DNA of 64,000 nucleotides. It comes from Flavobacteriales bacterium. GTDB lineage: Bacteria; Bacteroidota; Bacteroidia; UBA10329. Numbering within the stretch: position 1 is the first letter of the stretch; each line of letters opens with the position of its first letter. The notes beneath the pieces are model-generated. The model was not told the origin of the DNA. It did not search any database and saw only the letters and a program-made list of their open reading frames with translations. Location: positions 186,001 through 250,000 of the forward strand of contig JACJZP010000001.1 in the NCBI GenBank assembly GCA_020635535.1, written 5' to 3'. Both the position numbers and the translations under genes were made by a program. Shown one piece after another: positions 34,455 through 43,056 of this stretch.

Positions 34455-36944
34455 ATGTATGTAATAAAGAGAGACGGACGCAAAGAGTCCATTAAGTTCG
34501 ACAAGGTTACCGCCAGAATCCAGAAACTCTGCTACGGACTGGATCCGTTGGTAGACCCGATTCCAGTTGCCATGAAGGTGATCGAGGGAATCTACGAAGG
34601 CGTAACCACGCAACAACTGGACGAACTTGCTGCGGAAACAGCCGCGTCTTTCACCGTACGCCACCCAGACTATGCACTATTGGCAAGCCGTATTGCGGTT
34701 TCCAACTTGCACAAGTCAACATTGAAATCGTTCTCCAGAACGATGAAGAAATTGTACGATTACATCGATCCGAAGACAGGGGAAAAGGCTTCGCTGATCG
34801 CTGATGATGTGTACGAGATCATCGAGGCGAATGCAGAACTTCTTGATTCTACCATCATTTACGATAGGGATTTCGGGTATGATTTCTTCGGTTTCAAAAC
34901 ATTGGAAAGAAGCTACCTGCTCAAGACCAATGGCAAGATCACGGAACGTCCACAGCACATGCTGATGCGTGTGGCCGTAGGTATTCACAAGGAAGACGTG
35001 AAGTCGGCCATTGAGACTTACAATCTGCTTTCAGAAAGATGGTTTACGCATGCCACGCCAACACTTTTCAACGCTGGTACGCCAAAACCACAGATGAGCA
35101 GTTGCTTCCTATTGACCATGCAAGGAGATAGCATAGATGGTATTTACGATACACTGAAGCAATGCGCCAAGATCTCTCAGTCTGCTGGAGGTATCGGTCT
35201 TAGCATTCATAATGTGCGTGCTACGGGTTCTTACATCAAGGGAACCAACGGAACATCGAACGGTATTGTACCGATGCTCCGCGTGTACAACGACACTGCA
35301 CGTTACGTGGATCAGGGCGGTGGCAAACGTAAAGGTTCGTTTGCCATTTACCTGGAGCCATGGCATGCCGATGTCTATGATTTCCTTGATCTGAAGAAAA
35401 ACCACGGTAAAGAGGAAAACCGAGCCCGCGATCTGTTCTACGCCATGTGGGTTCCAGACCTTTTCATGAAGCGTGTTGAGGCAGGAGGCGATTGGTCATT
35501 GTTCTGCCCGAATGAAGCACCTGGACTGGCCGATTGCTGGGGCGAAAAATTCGAAGCGCTTTACGAGCAGTACGAAAAAGAAGGACGTGCACGCAAAACC
35601 GTGAAAGCTCAGGATCTTTGGTTCCACATCATGGAATCTCAGATTGAGACCGGTACGCCATACATGCTTTACAAAGACGCATGTAACAGCAAATCGAACC
35701 AGCAGAACTTGGGTACCATCAAGTCTTCAAATCTGTGTACCGAAATTGTTGAATACACTGCACCAGACGAGGTGGCCGTTTGTAACCTTGCCTCTATCGC
35801 ATTACCGAAGTTCGTGACGCCAGAAGGAGAATTCGATCATCAGAAATTGTTCGAGATCACTTACGTGGCCACTCGTAACCTGAACAAGGTCATTGACAGA
35901 AACTACTACCCTGTTCCTGAAGCAAGAAACAGCAACATGCGTCATCGTCCGGTTGGATTGGGCGTGCAAGGTTTGGCAGATGCTTTCATCAAAATGCGCT
36001 TGCCATTCGATAGTGAAGAGGCCAAGCAGTTGAACAAAGAGATCTTCGAAACGATCTATTACGCTGCCATGACCTGCTCTAAGGATCAGGCCAAGGAGTT
36101 CGGACATTATGAGTCGTATCCGGGATCGCCTGTTTCTCAGGGAATTTTCCAGTATGACATGTGGAATGTAACGCCAACTGACCGTTGGGAATGGGATGTA
36201 CTGAAAGAAGAGGTGAAGAAATATGGCGTGCGTAACTCATTGCTTGTTGCGCCAATGCCAACAGCTTCAACATCTCAGATCCTTGGAAACAACGAATGCT
36301 TTGAGCCTTATCACTCAAACATCTTTACAAGAAGGGTGTTATCGGGTGAGTTTGTTGTAGTGAACAAGCATTTGCTCAAAGACCTTGTGAAACTTGGCCT
36401 ATGGAATGAGGACATGAAGAACAAGCTTATTGCCAACGGAGGTTCTGTTCAGAACATTGAGGAGATTCCAGCCAACATACGCGAGCTGTACAAGACCGTT
36501 TGGGAGTTGAGCATGAAAGACATCATTGATATGGCTGCCGACCGCGGTGCCTACATTGATCAAAGTCAAAGTTTGAACCTGTTCATGCAGAACCCCAACT
36601 TCGGTAAGCTTACTTCTATGCACTTCTATGCTTGGAAGGCCGGTTTGAAAACAGGCATGTATTACCTGAGAACTCAGGCTGCAGCTGCCGCAATTCAGTT
36701 TACGGTGAATAAAGACGCCAAAACGGAGCCAACCACCGAAACATCTACAGTAACAACAAATGAATTGACAAAGGCTCCAGCAGCGGTGCAACCAACACCT
36801 ACACCACAGGCCGCAACTCCGGTTATGGTATCATCAAACCAAACTACTACAGGAGGTGTACAGCCAGTGAATATTGCCGATGCACAGGCTCAGATAACTT
36901 GCTCTTTGGATAATCCTGAAGGGTGTGAAATGTGCGGAAGCTGA
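34455..36944 (+). CDS. nrdA: Ribonucleotide reductase class I, alpha subunit
   Basis: 829 residues. N-terminal ATP-cone (about 1-90, MYVIKRDGRKESIKFDKV) for allosteric control; catalytic core with THATPTLFNAGTPKPQMSSCF (active-site Cys), SNLCTEIVEYT and LVAPMPTASTSQILGNNE; C-terminal redox pair in CEMCGS. Between core and Cys tail is an unusually long Thr/Pro/Ala/Gln-rich linker (about 745-810). The last codons and the terminator are duplicated 1.7 kb downstream. Confidence 0.96.
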   Translation: MYVIKRDGRKESIKFDKVTARIQKLCYGLDPLVDPIPVAMKVIEGIYEGVTTQQLDELAAETAASFTVRHPDYALLASRIAVSNLHKSTLKSFSRTMKKLYDYIDPKTGEKASLIADDVYEIIEANAELLDSTIIYDRDFGYDFFGFKTLERSYLLKTNGKITERPQHMLMRVAVGIHKEDVKSAIETYNLLSERWFTHATPTLFNAGTPKPQMSSCFLLTMQGDSIDGIYDTLKQCAKISQSAGGIGLSIHNVRATGSYIKGTNGTSNGIVPMLRVYNDTARYVDQGGGKRKGSFAIYLEPWHADVYDFLDLKKNHGKEENRARDLFYAMWVPDLFMKRVEAGGDWSLFCPNEAPGLADCWGEKFEALYEQYEKEGRARKTVKAQDLWFHIMESQIETGTPYMLYKDACNSKSNQQNLGTIKSSNLCTEIVEYTAPDEVAVCNLASIALPKFVTPEGEFDHQKLFEITYVATRNLNKVIDRNYYPVPEARNSNMRHRPVGLGVQGLADAFIKMRLPFDSEEAKQLNKEIFETIYYAAMTCSKDQAKEFGHYESYPGSPVSQGIFQYDMWNVTPTDRWEWDVLKEEVKKYGVRNSLLVAPMPTASTSQILGNNECFEPYHSNIFTRRVLSGEFVVVNKHLLKDLVKLGLWNEDMKNKLIANGGSVQNIEEIPANIRELYKTVWELSMKDIIDMAADRGAYIDQSQSLNLFMQNPNFGKLTSMHFYAWKAGLKTGMYYLRTQAAAAAIQFTVNKDAKTEPTTETSTVTTNELTKAPAAVQPTPTPQAATPVMVSSNQTTTGGVQPVNIADAQAQITCSLDNPEGCEMCGS

Positions 36945-37002
36945 TCTGCCATAATCCATTGCTTCTGCATAAGCCCTGCTGAGATTTCAGCGGGGCTTTT
37001 TT
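36928..37002. repeat. 75-bp direct repeat, copy 1 (nrdA 3' end plus terminator)
   Basis: Covers the last nrdA codons, the stop, the spacer and the hairpin-T tract. Matches 38623-38697 at 73 of 75 positions by hand alignment. Between the copies lies a 1.6-kb stretch with two T9SS genes. Confidence 0.9.
36971..37002 (+). terminator. nrdBA terminator
   Basis: AGCCCTGCTGA / TCAGCGGGGCT stem with GATT loop and T6 tail, after nrdA. Confidence 0.9.
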
Positions 37003-37129
37003 GTGCCACTGCTTTAAGCTCAGCAAAAGAAAGTCTACAGCTCAATAAGGACTCTCGCCATCGTCTATAACTGTTATTTATCCGAAACTTTTAATTGACA
37101 CTTGTCACACATCATCGTATTTTAGCAAT

Positions 37130-37591
37130 ATGCATACGATGCACATTTCAAACCATATCGAGAACCGATTACGTGAGATAGCACAGCGCTGCCCGCTTGA
37201 TGATGGTATGGGAGTACATATTGCTCGAAGCACGCTACTGAAAATTGACACATTGCCCAAGCATTACATTTCCGAATGTGAACGGGTACCTTCTCCAGAA
37301 GATATAAGTGCCAAACGCAATATAGAGGAGAATATCGGTTACGGTTTCAACGCTTATCCCAATCCGACAAACGCGGGTCTCACAGTAAACTATGTACTGG
37401 AAGAAGGACAAAATGGCCGTTTGACAATGATGGACATTTCGGGGAGAATTATTAGAACGATAACTTTGAATACTGGAAAAAGTACCATTGAGCTTCAATT
37501 GAACGGTGTGGCCGAAGGTCTATACATCCTGCATGTTGACGTAGAAGGACAGACCAAACTTTCTGAGCGAATCACCGTTATCAGACCATGA
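37130..37591 (+). CDS. T9SS type A sorting-domain protein, N-terminally truncated remnant
   Basis: 153 residues. No signal peptide. The N-terminal part (LREIAQRCPLDDGMGVHIAR) resembles the segment just before the sorting domain of very large secreted Bacteroidota proteins; the last about 80 residues are a type A C-terminal domain (AYPNPTNAGLTVNYVLEEG ... GLYILHVDVEGQTKLSERI). The upstream frame closes by 37035, so the rest of the ancestral protein is absent. A near -7 box (TATTTTAG) 4 nt before the ATG and ATGA overlap with the next gene suggest it may still be expressed, but export looks impossible. Confidence 0.7.
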   Translation: MHTMHISNHIENRLREIAQRCPLDDGMGVHIARSTLLKIDTLPKHYISECERVPSPEDISAKRNIEENIGYGFNAYPNPTNAGLTVNYVLEEGQNGRLTMMDISGRIIRTITLNTGKSTIELQLNGVAEGLYILHVDVEGQTKLSERITVIRP

Positions 37592-38610
37592 ACAAATTGG
37601 TCTTGATAATAACTGCCTTACTGTTGGCCGCAGATGTCTGCGGCCAACAGAACCTTGTGCCAAACAGTAGCTTTGAAGATGTCTCTGGCTGCCCATTACA
37701 AAGCTACATTACAGATGCCCCTCCATGGGAGGGAACGGGAGGAGGAACCTCTCCCGATCTCTTCAATGAATGTTTTCCTCCCCTGATAGTGACAACTGAT
37801 ACACTTCTGGTCAATGGGGTTCCTGAAAACAAAGCTGGTACACAACCAGCACACTCAGGAGACGGCTATGCCGGAATCTATGTGGGAAATGATACGGTTC
37901 TTTCCTTTCCTGATAATGTAAGAGAATATCTACAGGTGCAGTTACTCCAGCCTTTGAGGTCCAGAATCAGGTATGAGGTATCATTCTATGTCAGTCTGGC
38001 TGATAAGTTTTGGTATGGCCTGGGGACCTTGGGGGCATACTTTTCAGAAGAACGTGTAGAACGGAATGATTATTTCGTTTTTGACGTGGAGCCGAGCATT
38101 GAAAGCCCTCCTGATATCGTCTACACGGATAAAGAGAACTGGGTAGAAGTACGGGACACTTTTGTAAGCCGAACCGGAGGAGGGGAACAATGGCTTCTGA
38201 TTGGTAATTTCCGAACCGACACAGAAAGCCAACTGACTTTTGTGGATTCTGGAGCAGGCATTAATTACTACAAATCTTACTACTACATAGACGATGTATC
38301 TGTGGTTGCGTTGGACAGCGTACCGAGTGGAATAAGCCCCCCTGCCCCCCAAAGGGGGGTGTTGGAGGTTTGGCCTAACCCTGCACGGGATGTGTTGAGG
38401 TTCAAGGTCCGGGGTTCAGCGTGGCAGCAGGGCAGTTTGGGCGTTCGCGTGGTGGATGCGGTGGGCAGAGAGATCCTGCGTCAAGGCTCCCCTCCTGGCA
38501 AGGAGGGGTCGGGGGAGGTCGACATCAGCCCCCTGCCCAAAGGCATCTATTTCCTTGAACTGACTGACGGGGAAGGAAAACGGGCGATGAGGAGGTTTGT
38601 GAAACAATGA
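37588..38610 (+). CDS. Secreted T9SS type A sorting-domain protein
   Basis: 340 residues. Signal peptide MNKLVLIITALLLAADVCG; body begins QNLVPNSSFEDVSGCP, a carbohydrate-binding-like jelly-roll pattern common in Bacteroidota surface proteins (to about 245); C-terminal domain about 258-340 (VLEVWPNPARDVLRF ... LPKGIYFLELTDGEGK). Two GC-rich palindromes are read in frame, giving ISPPAPQRGV at the linker and GSPPGKEGSG inside the sorting domain. Start overlaps the preceding stop as ATGA. Outer-membrane translocation by T9SS is expected. Confidence 0.85.
   Translation: MNKLVLIITALLLAADVCGQQNLVPNSSFEDVSGCPLQSYITDAPPWEGTGGGTSPDLFNECFPPLIVTTDTLLVNGVPENKAGTQPAHSGDGYAGIYVGNDTVLSFPDNVREYLQVQLLQPLRSRIRYEVSFYVSLADKFWYGLGTLGAYFSEERVERNDYFVFDVEPSIESPPDIVYTDKENWVEVRDTFVSRTGGGEQWLLIGNFRTDTESQLTFVDSGAGINYYKSYYYIDDVSVVALDSVPSGISPPAPQRGVLEVWPNPARDVLRFKVRGSAWQQGSLGVRVVDAVGREILRQGSPPGKEGSGEVDISPLPKGIYFLELTDGEGKRAMRRFVKQ
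38337..38369. repeat. GC-rich palindrome inside T9SS gene, arm 1
   Basis: CCCCCCTGCCCCCCAAAGGG followed by GGG; hairpin CCCCCC-AAA-GGGGGG, in frame at the linker before the sorting domain. Similar style to the hisH element. Confidence 0.65.
38487..38519. repeat. GC-rich palindrome inside T9SS gene, arm 2
   Basis: CTCCCCTCCTGGCAAGGAGG then GGTCGGGGGAGG; hairpin CCCCTCC/GGAGGGG, in frame within the sorting domain, in opposite orientation to arm 1. Confidence 0.65.
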
Positions 38611-38622
38611 TAAAGCATGGAC

Positions 38623-38697
38623 AAATGTGCGCAAGCTGATCTGCCATAATCCATTGCTTCTGCAAAAGCCCTGCTGAGATTTCAGCGGGGCTTTTTT
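38623..38697. repeat. 75-bp direct repeat, copy 2
   Basis: Two mismatches to 36928-37002. Contains a non-coding copy of the nrdA 3' end and a full terminator (38666-38697), which now serves the T9SS pair. Confidence 0.9.
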
Positions 38698-38703
38698 ATT
38701 CAA

Positions 38704-39297
38704 CTACTTTCCTATTCTGTTCGGATTGTTCCATGTGCTACCAATGCTGATACCCGCATGTGGCAGAAAGTAAGGTCTGTCGTCAAACACATCCATACCA
38801 ATGATGGGCGTGAATGTTGCCCTCAAAAAAAAGGTGCTTCCCCACTCGTTTGGCTTAGCATGAAAACGGTATCCTAATGATGGACAGAGGAAAATCCTGG
38901 TGGGAGGGTCTGTCAGATAAAATCCCTCGCCAAAACCAACTCCCGGACTGAAATCCATCCGGAAAAGGGCAGCTACGCCAGCTTCCACCCTATGGCGTCT
39001 TTCACCATAGGTAAAATTCGCACCGATCGGAAAATGAATCAGCCTATCGGCCCCTAAGAACGGTATATACTCAAACCCGATGCGCCCAAAACCGGCAAAG
39101 GCTTTTCTATTGAAGAGAAGGCGCTCGTAGTTGACGGTATAGTAGTAACCGGCCCCACCCAATTCCAAATAAACGATGTGGTTATTTGTGCCCTTGTCAG
39201 CACCAACAGCCAATTTCTGAGCATTGGCTTGCATTGCAAAGGCCAGCAGAAAAAAAGCAAGTACGGAAACGGATCTAACTGGCAGCAGCCTTTTCAC
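38704..39297 (-). CDS. Small outer-membrane or secreted protein, unknown
   Basis: About 197 residues from the GTG before KRLLPVRSVSVLAFFLLAFAMQANAQ (a good signal peptide); the longer frame upstream lies antisense-like within dxs and is rejected. Beta-rich with GYYYTVNYERLLF, FGRIGFEYIPFLGADRLIHFPI, alternating aromatics, and SLGYRFHAKP, suggesting an 8-stranded-type barrel. Overlaps the dxs 3' end by 23 nt and may be co-transcribed with it. Confidence 0.7.
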   Translation of the reverse strand: MKRLLPVRSVSVLAFFLLAFAMQANAQKLAVGADKGTNNHIVYLELGGAGYYYTVNYERLLFNRKAFAGFGRIGFEYIPFLGADRLIHFPIGANFTYGERRHRVEAGVAALFRMDFSPGVGFGEGFYLTDPPTRIFLCPSLGYRFHAKPNEWGSTFFLRATFTPIIGMDVFDDRPYFLPHAGISIGSTWNNPNRIGK

Positions 39298-41212
39298 CGA
39301 CACTGACAAGTTTGATGGCTGCTTCGATAATATCATCCTTAAAGTATCCACACTCAATGTGCAACTCCTTCTGACTTCCGTGATCAATGAACCGATCCGG
39401 TATGCCCAAACGTTGAACTTGAGCAAAGTAACCATTATCTGACATGAATTCGACAACAGCACTTCCAAAACCTCCGGCCAAACAGCCGTCTTCAACCGTT
39501 ACCACCTTGGTGAACTTCTTGAACACCTGATGCAGCAGTTCCTCGTCTAACGGTTTTACAAAACGCATATCGTAGTGGGCCGCACTTATTCCCTGCGACT
39601 GTAGTTGTGCCACCGCATCAACGGCATAATTTCCCACATGACCTATGGTCAGTATGGCTATATCCTGTCCCTTGGAAACCTGTCGGCCTTTACCCACCTC
39701 CAATTGTTTCAGTTCCGTTTTCCATTCTGGCAACATGCCATTGCCTCTTGGATATCTGATAGACCAAGTACCTTGATCTTTCAACTGTGCGGTATACATC
39801 ATATTACGCAGTTCCTCCTCATTCATAGGAGAAGCAATCTTGATGTTTGGTATGCAGCGCATATAGGCAATATCAAATGCTCCATGATGCGTAGCACCAT
39901 CTGCACCTACCAGACCTCCGCGGTCAAGACAGAAGACAACATTAAGGTCTTGCAACGCCACATCATGTATAACCTGATCGTAAGCCCGCTGCATGAAGGT
40001 TGAATAGATGTTGCAGAAAGGCACCAGTCCTTGCGTGGCCATTCCAGCAGAAAACGTAACAGCATGTTGCTCCGCTATCCCTACATCAAAAGCCCGATCC
40101 GGCATGGCTTTCATCATAATGTTGAGCGAACACCCCGATGGCATGGCGGGAGTAACGCCAACCACCTTATCATTCATTTCAGCCAACTCTACCATGGTGT
40201 GTCCGAAAACATCCTGATACTTTGGTGGTTCAGGCTGCTCTGGCTTCACTTTCTTGATCTCGCCAGTGTCCTTATTGAACAGTCCAGGTGCGTGCCACTT
40301 GGTAGTATCACCATCTTCTGCAGGCTGGTAACCCTTTCCCTTAACGGTCAGGCAGTGCAGAATCTTAGGTCCAGGAATATCCTTAAGGTCATTCATTATG
40401 CGAACCATGTGATTCACATCATGGCCATCAATGGGACCGAAATACCTAAAATTGAGCGATTCAAAAAGGTTGCTCTGCTTGAGCAGTGTACTCTTTATGC
40501 CATTCTCGATCTTAGATGCGATCTCTTGCGCATTGGGGCCAAACTTACTTATGGCTCCCAGCAGATTCCAGACCTCATCTCGCACCTTATTGTATGTGTG
40601 AGACGTGGTAATGTCAGTCAAATATTCCTTGAGAGCACCAACATTAGGGTCAATGCTCATGCAATTGTCATTCAGGACAACCAAGAGATTGGTGTTTTCC
40701 ACACCTGCGTGATTCAACCCCTCAAATGCAAGACCACCTGTCATTGCACCATCGCCAATTACTGCTATGTGCTGCTTCTTATTCTCCCCTTTATGTCTGG
40801 AGGCAACAGCCATCCCCAATGCTGCAGAAATAGACGTGCTGGAATGTCCTACCCCAAAAGTATCGTACTCGCTTTCCTTGCGTTTTGGAAAACCACTCAA
40901 CCCCTTGTACTTGCGGTTGGTGTGAAAGACATCTCTGCGGCCAGTAATGATCTTGTGTCCATAAGCCTGATGACCGACATCCCACACCAACTGATCATAC
41001 GGTGTATTGAACACATAGTGCAAGGCGGTGGTCATCTCAACCACACCAAGGCTTGCACCAAAGTGTCCACCATTAACCGAAACAATGTCAATAATGTACT
41101 GACGAAGCTCCTTGCTGAACTGCCCAAGTTGGTCTTCTCGCAATTTACGAAGGTCGGCCGGTGAATTAACCTTTGCCAACAACGGTCCTGGATTATAATC
41201 TTGTTCCTGCAT
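39275..41212 (-). CDS. dxs: 1-deoxy-D-xylulose-5-phosphate synthase
   Basis: First step of the MEP isoprenoid pathway, thiamine-diphosphate dependent. 645 residues from ATG (MQEQDYNPGPLLAKVNS); the longer TTG frame lies upstream of the promoter. Blocks: GHFGASLGVVEMTTALHYVF, WDVGHQAYGHKIITGR, ThDP motif GDGAMTGGLAFEGLNHAG...NDNCMSI, GPIDGHD, and DVGIAEQHAVTFSAGMA. Isoprenoids feed menaquinone and heme O made elsewhere in this window. Confidence 0.96.
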   Translation of the reverse strand: MQEQDYNPGPLLAKVNSPADLRKLREDQLGQFSKELRQYIIDIVSVNGGHFGASLGVVEMTTALHYVFNTPYDQLVWDVGHQAYGHKIITGRRDVFHTNRKYKGLSGFPKRKESEYDTFGVGHSSTSISAALGMAVASRHKGENKKQHIAVIGDGAMTGGLAFEGLNHAGVENTNLLVVLNDNCMSIDPNVGALKEYLTDITTSHTYNKVRDEVWNLLGAISKFGPNAQEIASKIENGIKSTLLKQSNLFESLNFRYFGPIDGHDVNHMVRIMNDLKDIPGPKILHCLTVKGKGYQPAEDGDTTKWHAPGLFNKDTGEIKKVKPEQPEPPKYQDVFGHTMVELAEMNDKVVGVTPAMPSGCSLNIMMKAMPDRAFDVGIAEQHAVTFSAGMATQGLVPFCNIYSTFMQRAYDQVIHDVALQDLNVVFCLDRGGLVGADGATHHGAFDIAYMRCIPNIKIASPMNEEELRNMMYTAQLKDQGTWSIRYPRGNGMLPEWKTELKQLEVGKGRQVSKGQDIAILTIGHVGNYAVDAVAQLQSQGISAAHYDMRFVKPLDEELLHQVFKKFTKVVTVEDGCLAGGFGSAVVEFMSDNGYFAQVQRLGIPDRFIDHGSQKELHIECGYFKDDIIEAAIKLVSVGEKAAAS

Positions 41213-41235
41213 CAGCAATAACTGGATATAGTTGG

Positions 41236-41243
41236 CAAAGATA
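41236..41243 (-). promoter_or_regulatory. -7 promoter box for dxs
   Basis: TATCTTTG on the minus strand, exact consensus, 23 nt before the ATG; decides the start of dxs. Confidence 0.6.
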
Positions 41244-41303
41244 GCCTTTTGAAACCTTGACCGTTTCACAACAGAACTTAACAACTCACAATAGCTCTAA
41301 ATT

Positions 41304-42044
41304 CTATGCAACTGCCACTGTTGCCATGTATATCTTATTGGCTCCGGCCCCAACCAACTGCGCCCCGGCCGCCTCAAGCGTTGCTCCAGTGGTAACCACG
41401 TCATCAACCAGCAGTATGTTCTTGCCCCGCACAATTTCCGGTGCAGTTACACGGAAAACAGACCTAACATTCTCCGTACGGGCAAACCTTGATTTCTTGG
41501 TTTGACTCTCGGATGCCTCAGTTCGTTCCAGAAGATTCAAATTCACTTTTAAACTCAATACATCCCCTAGTCCATCGGCAATGAATGAACTCTGATTATA
41601 TCCTCTTCTTAGTTCCTTGGAAACATGCAGTGGAACGGGTACGACAATATCTGCATCGTGAAACCATTGCTTTTCGAGAAGAATCATACCAAACCGTTTC
41701 CCCAGCTCGGTACCTATTGCCGTATGACCTTCATATTTGAGCCGATGCATAAGATGCTGCACCACACCATCTTGCTCGAAATGCAGAAAAGAACAGGCAG
41801 CATGAACCGGTATCTTGCCCCAGAACAACTTCTCAACCGGATTTACATCATAATCCCAGAAATAGGTTCTGGGCAGATCCTGAACACACAGAAGACACAG
41901 GTTTTCCTCATGTTTCATGAGATGCGCATCACACCCGGCACATATACGAGGATAAAAGAGCTCAATTAGCCCAGTAAAGGTTGAAATGGCACGGTCTAAT
42001 AAATGTTGCAAAAGCTTGAAACCCTTATCAATACTAAGATTCAA
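41304..42044 (-). CDS. ComF family phosphoribosyltransferase-like protein
   Basis: Up to 246 residues; a TTG is the only start before the conserved CAGCDAHL...CLLC zinc site, and the exact initiation codon is uncertain (42044 or 42011). N-terminal four-Cys zinc module (about 35-55), C-terminal PRTase domain with PRPP loop ILLVDDVVTTGATLEAAGA. ComF proteins support DNA uptake, consistent with dprA and a ComEB-like gene in the window, but all three are also present in non-competent species. Confidence 0.9.
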   Translation of the reverse strand: MNLSIDKGFKLLQHLLDRAISTFTGLIELFYPRICAGCDAHLMKHEENLCLLCVQDLPRTYFWDYDVNPVEKLFWGKIPVHAACSFLHFEQDGVVQHLMHRLKYEGHTAIGTELGKRFGMILLEKQWFHDADIVVPVPLHVSKELRRGYNQSSFIADGLGDVLSLKVNLNLLERTEASESQTKKSRFARTENVRSVFRVTAPEIVRGKNILLVDDVVTTGATLEAAGAQLVGAGANKIYMATVAVA

Positions 42045-42059
42045 GTTACCTCTTTTTTA

Positions 42060-42067
42060 TAGTTTTG
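42060..42067 (+). promoter_or_regulatory. -7 promoter box for the coiled-coil membrane protein
   Basis: TAGTTTTG, exact TAnnTTTG, 33 nt before the ATG. Confidence 0.55.
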
Positions 42068-42100
42068 CACGAACCGAACCTATCGAACCAATAAACTTAA

Positions 42101-42997
42101 ATGGAAGACAAGGAAAAATCACAGAGTAATCGGGTATTCCTGATCCTTGCTGTAATTCTACTGTTGCTGTCAGGTATTCTTGGATGGCAATTGTTTGAAC
42201 AGAAAAAGTCGAATGATCAATTAGCTGCCGAAAAGGCACAGCTGGTCGCTGAAAAAGACGAGCTGACCACCGAACTTGACGAACTGCTTGGCAAGTATGC
42301 CATAATGGAAGACGAGAACGGTCAGCTAAGTGCCGAATTGGAGGAGCAACGTCAGTTGATTGAAGAACTCAAAGCCGATGTTGAGAAATACAAAGGAGAT
42401 GCCTCCAAGCTTAATTGGTTTAGAAGCCAACTCAAATCTCTTGAAAAAAAGTATGAAACATTGGAAGCCAAGTATGATAGTTTGGCTACTGCGCATGATT
42501 CATTGCAGGGCGAATTTGGAAGTCTTCAAGGCGAATACACAAAGCAGACAGGTCTTAATAAAGAGCTTACCAATGAGAACATGAACTTGGCCAATAAAGT
42601 GGCGATGGGTTCTGTACTTACTGCTTACAAGATTGCATTTGAAGGAGTGAGAGGAAAGAAAGAGAAGACGAACAACAAGGCAAATCGCATTGAGAAGCTT
42701 AGAGCATGTTTCACGCTGAGTGAGAATCCGATAACCGAAAAAGGTGCAAAAATGCTTTATGTGCGAATTGTGGGGCCAGATGGCAAGGTGCTTACCAAAG
42801 GTCATGGTGAGGAATTTGAATTTGAAGGCGGCTCAATGACCTATAGCACATCAAAAGACATTAACTACGATGGTAGCTCTCAAGACCTTTGTATTTACTA
42901 TCCTGCACCAACTGAAGGATTTGCAGAGGGTAAGCACACCATTGAGCTTTATGTAGACAAGGCGTTGATCGGAACGGCATCAACCACTTTCCGATAA
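42101..42997 (+). CDS. Membrane-anchored coiled-coil protein, unknown
   Basis: 298 residues. Single N-terminal membrane helix (VFLILAVILLLLSGILGWQLF, 12-32), long heptad-repeat coiled coil (about 33-175), and a C-terminal beta domain (about 210-298) with YVRIVGPDGKVL and HTIELYVDKALIGTASTTF. Probably periplasmic, envelope-associated. I recall this layout as conserved in Bacteroidota without assigned role. Confidence 0.8.
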   Translation: MEDKEKSQSNRVFLILAVILLLLSGILGWQLFEQKKSNDQLAAEKAQLVAEKDELTTELDELLGKYAIMEDENGQLSAELEEQRQLIEELKADVEKYKGDASKLNWFRSQLKSLEKKYETLEAKYDSLATAHDSLQGEFGSLQGEYTKQTGLNKELTNENMNLANKVAMGSVLTAYKIAFEGVRGKKEKTNNKANRIEKLRACFTLSENPITEKGAKMLYVRIVGPDGKVLTKGHGEEFEFEGGSMTYSTSKDINYDGSSQDLCIYYPAPTEGFAEGKHTIELYVDKALIGTASTTFR

Positions 42998-43023
42998 TCA
43001 TATTTAGGTTCAAAGACTGATAG

Positions 43024-43051
43024 AAAGCCTGCTCAAATGAGCAGGCTTTTT
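43024..43051. terminator. Terminator between coiled-coil gene and cytochrome oxidase operon
   Basis: AAGCCTGCTCA-AA-TGAGCAGGCTT, 11-bp stem, T-run on plus strand and A-rich flank; serves the plus-strand gene and probably the convergent operon. Confidence 0.85.
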
Positions 43052-43056
43052 CTTGT

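Noticed and set aside
40031..41164. 377-codon open frame antisense to dxs
   Set aside because: Shadow of dxs: no domain, no start context, and dxs has clear full-length family motifs.
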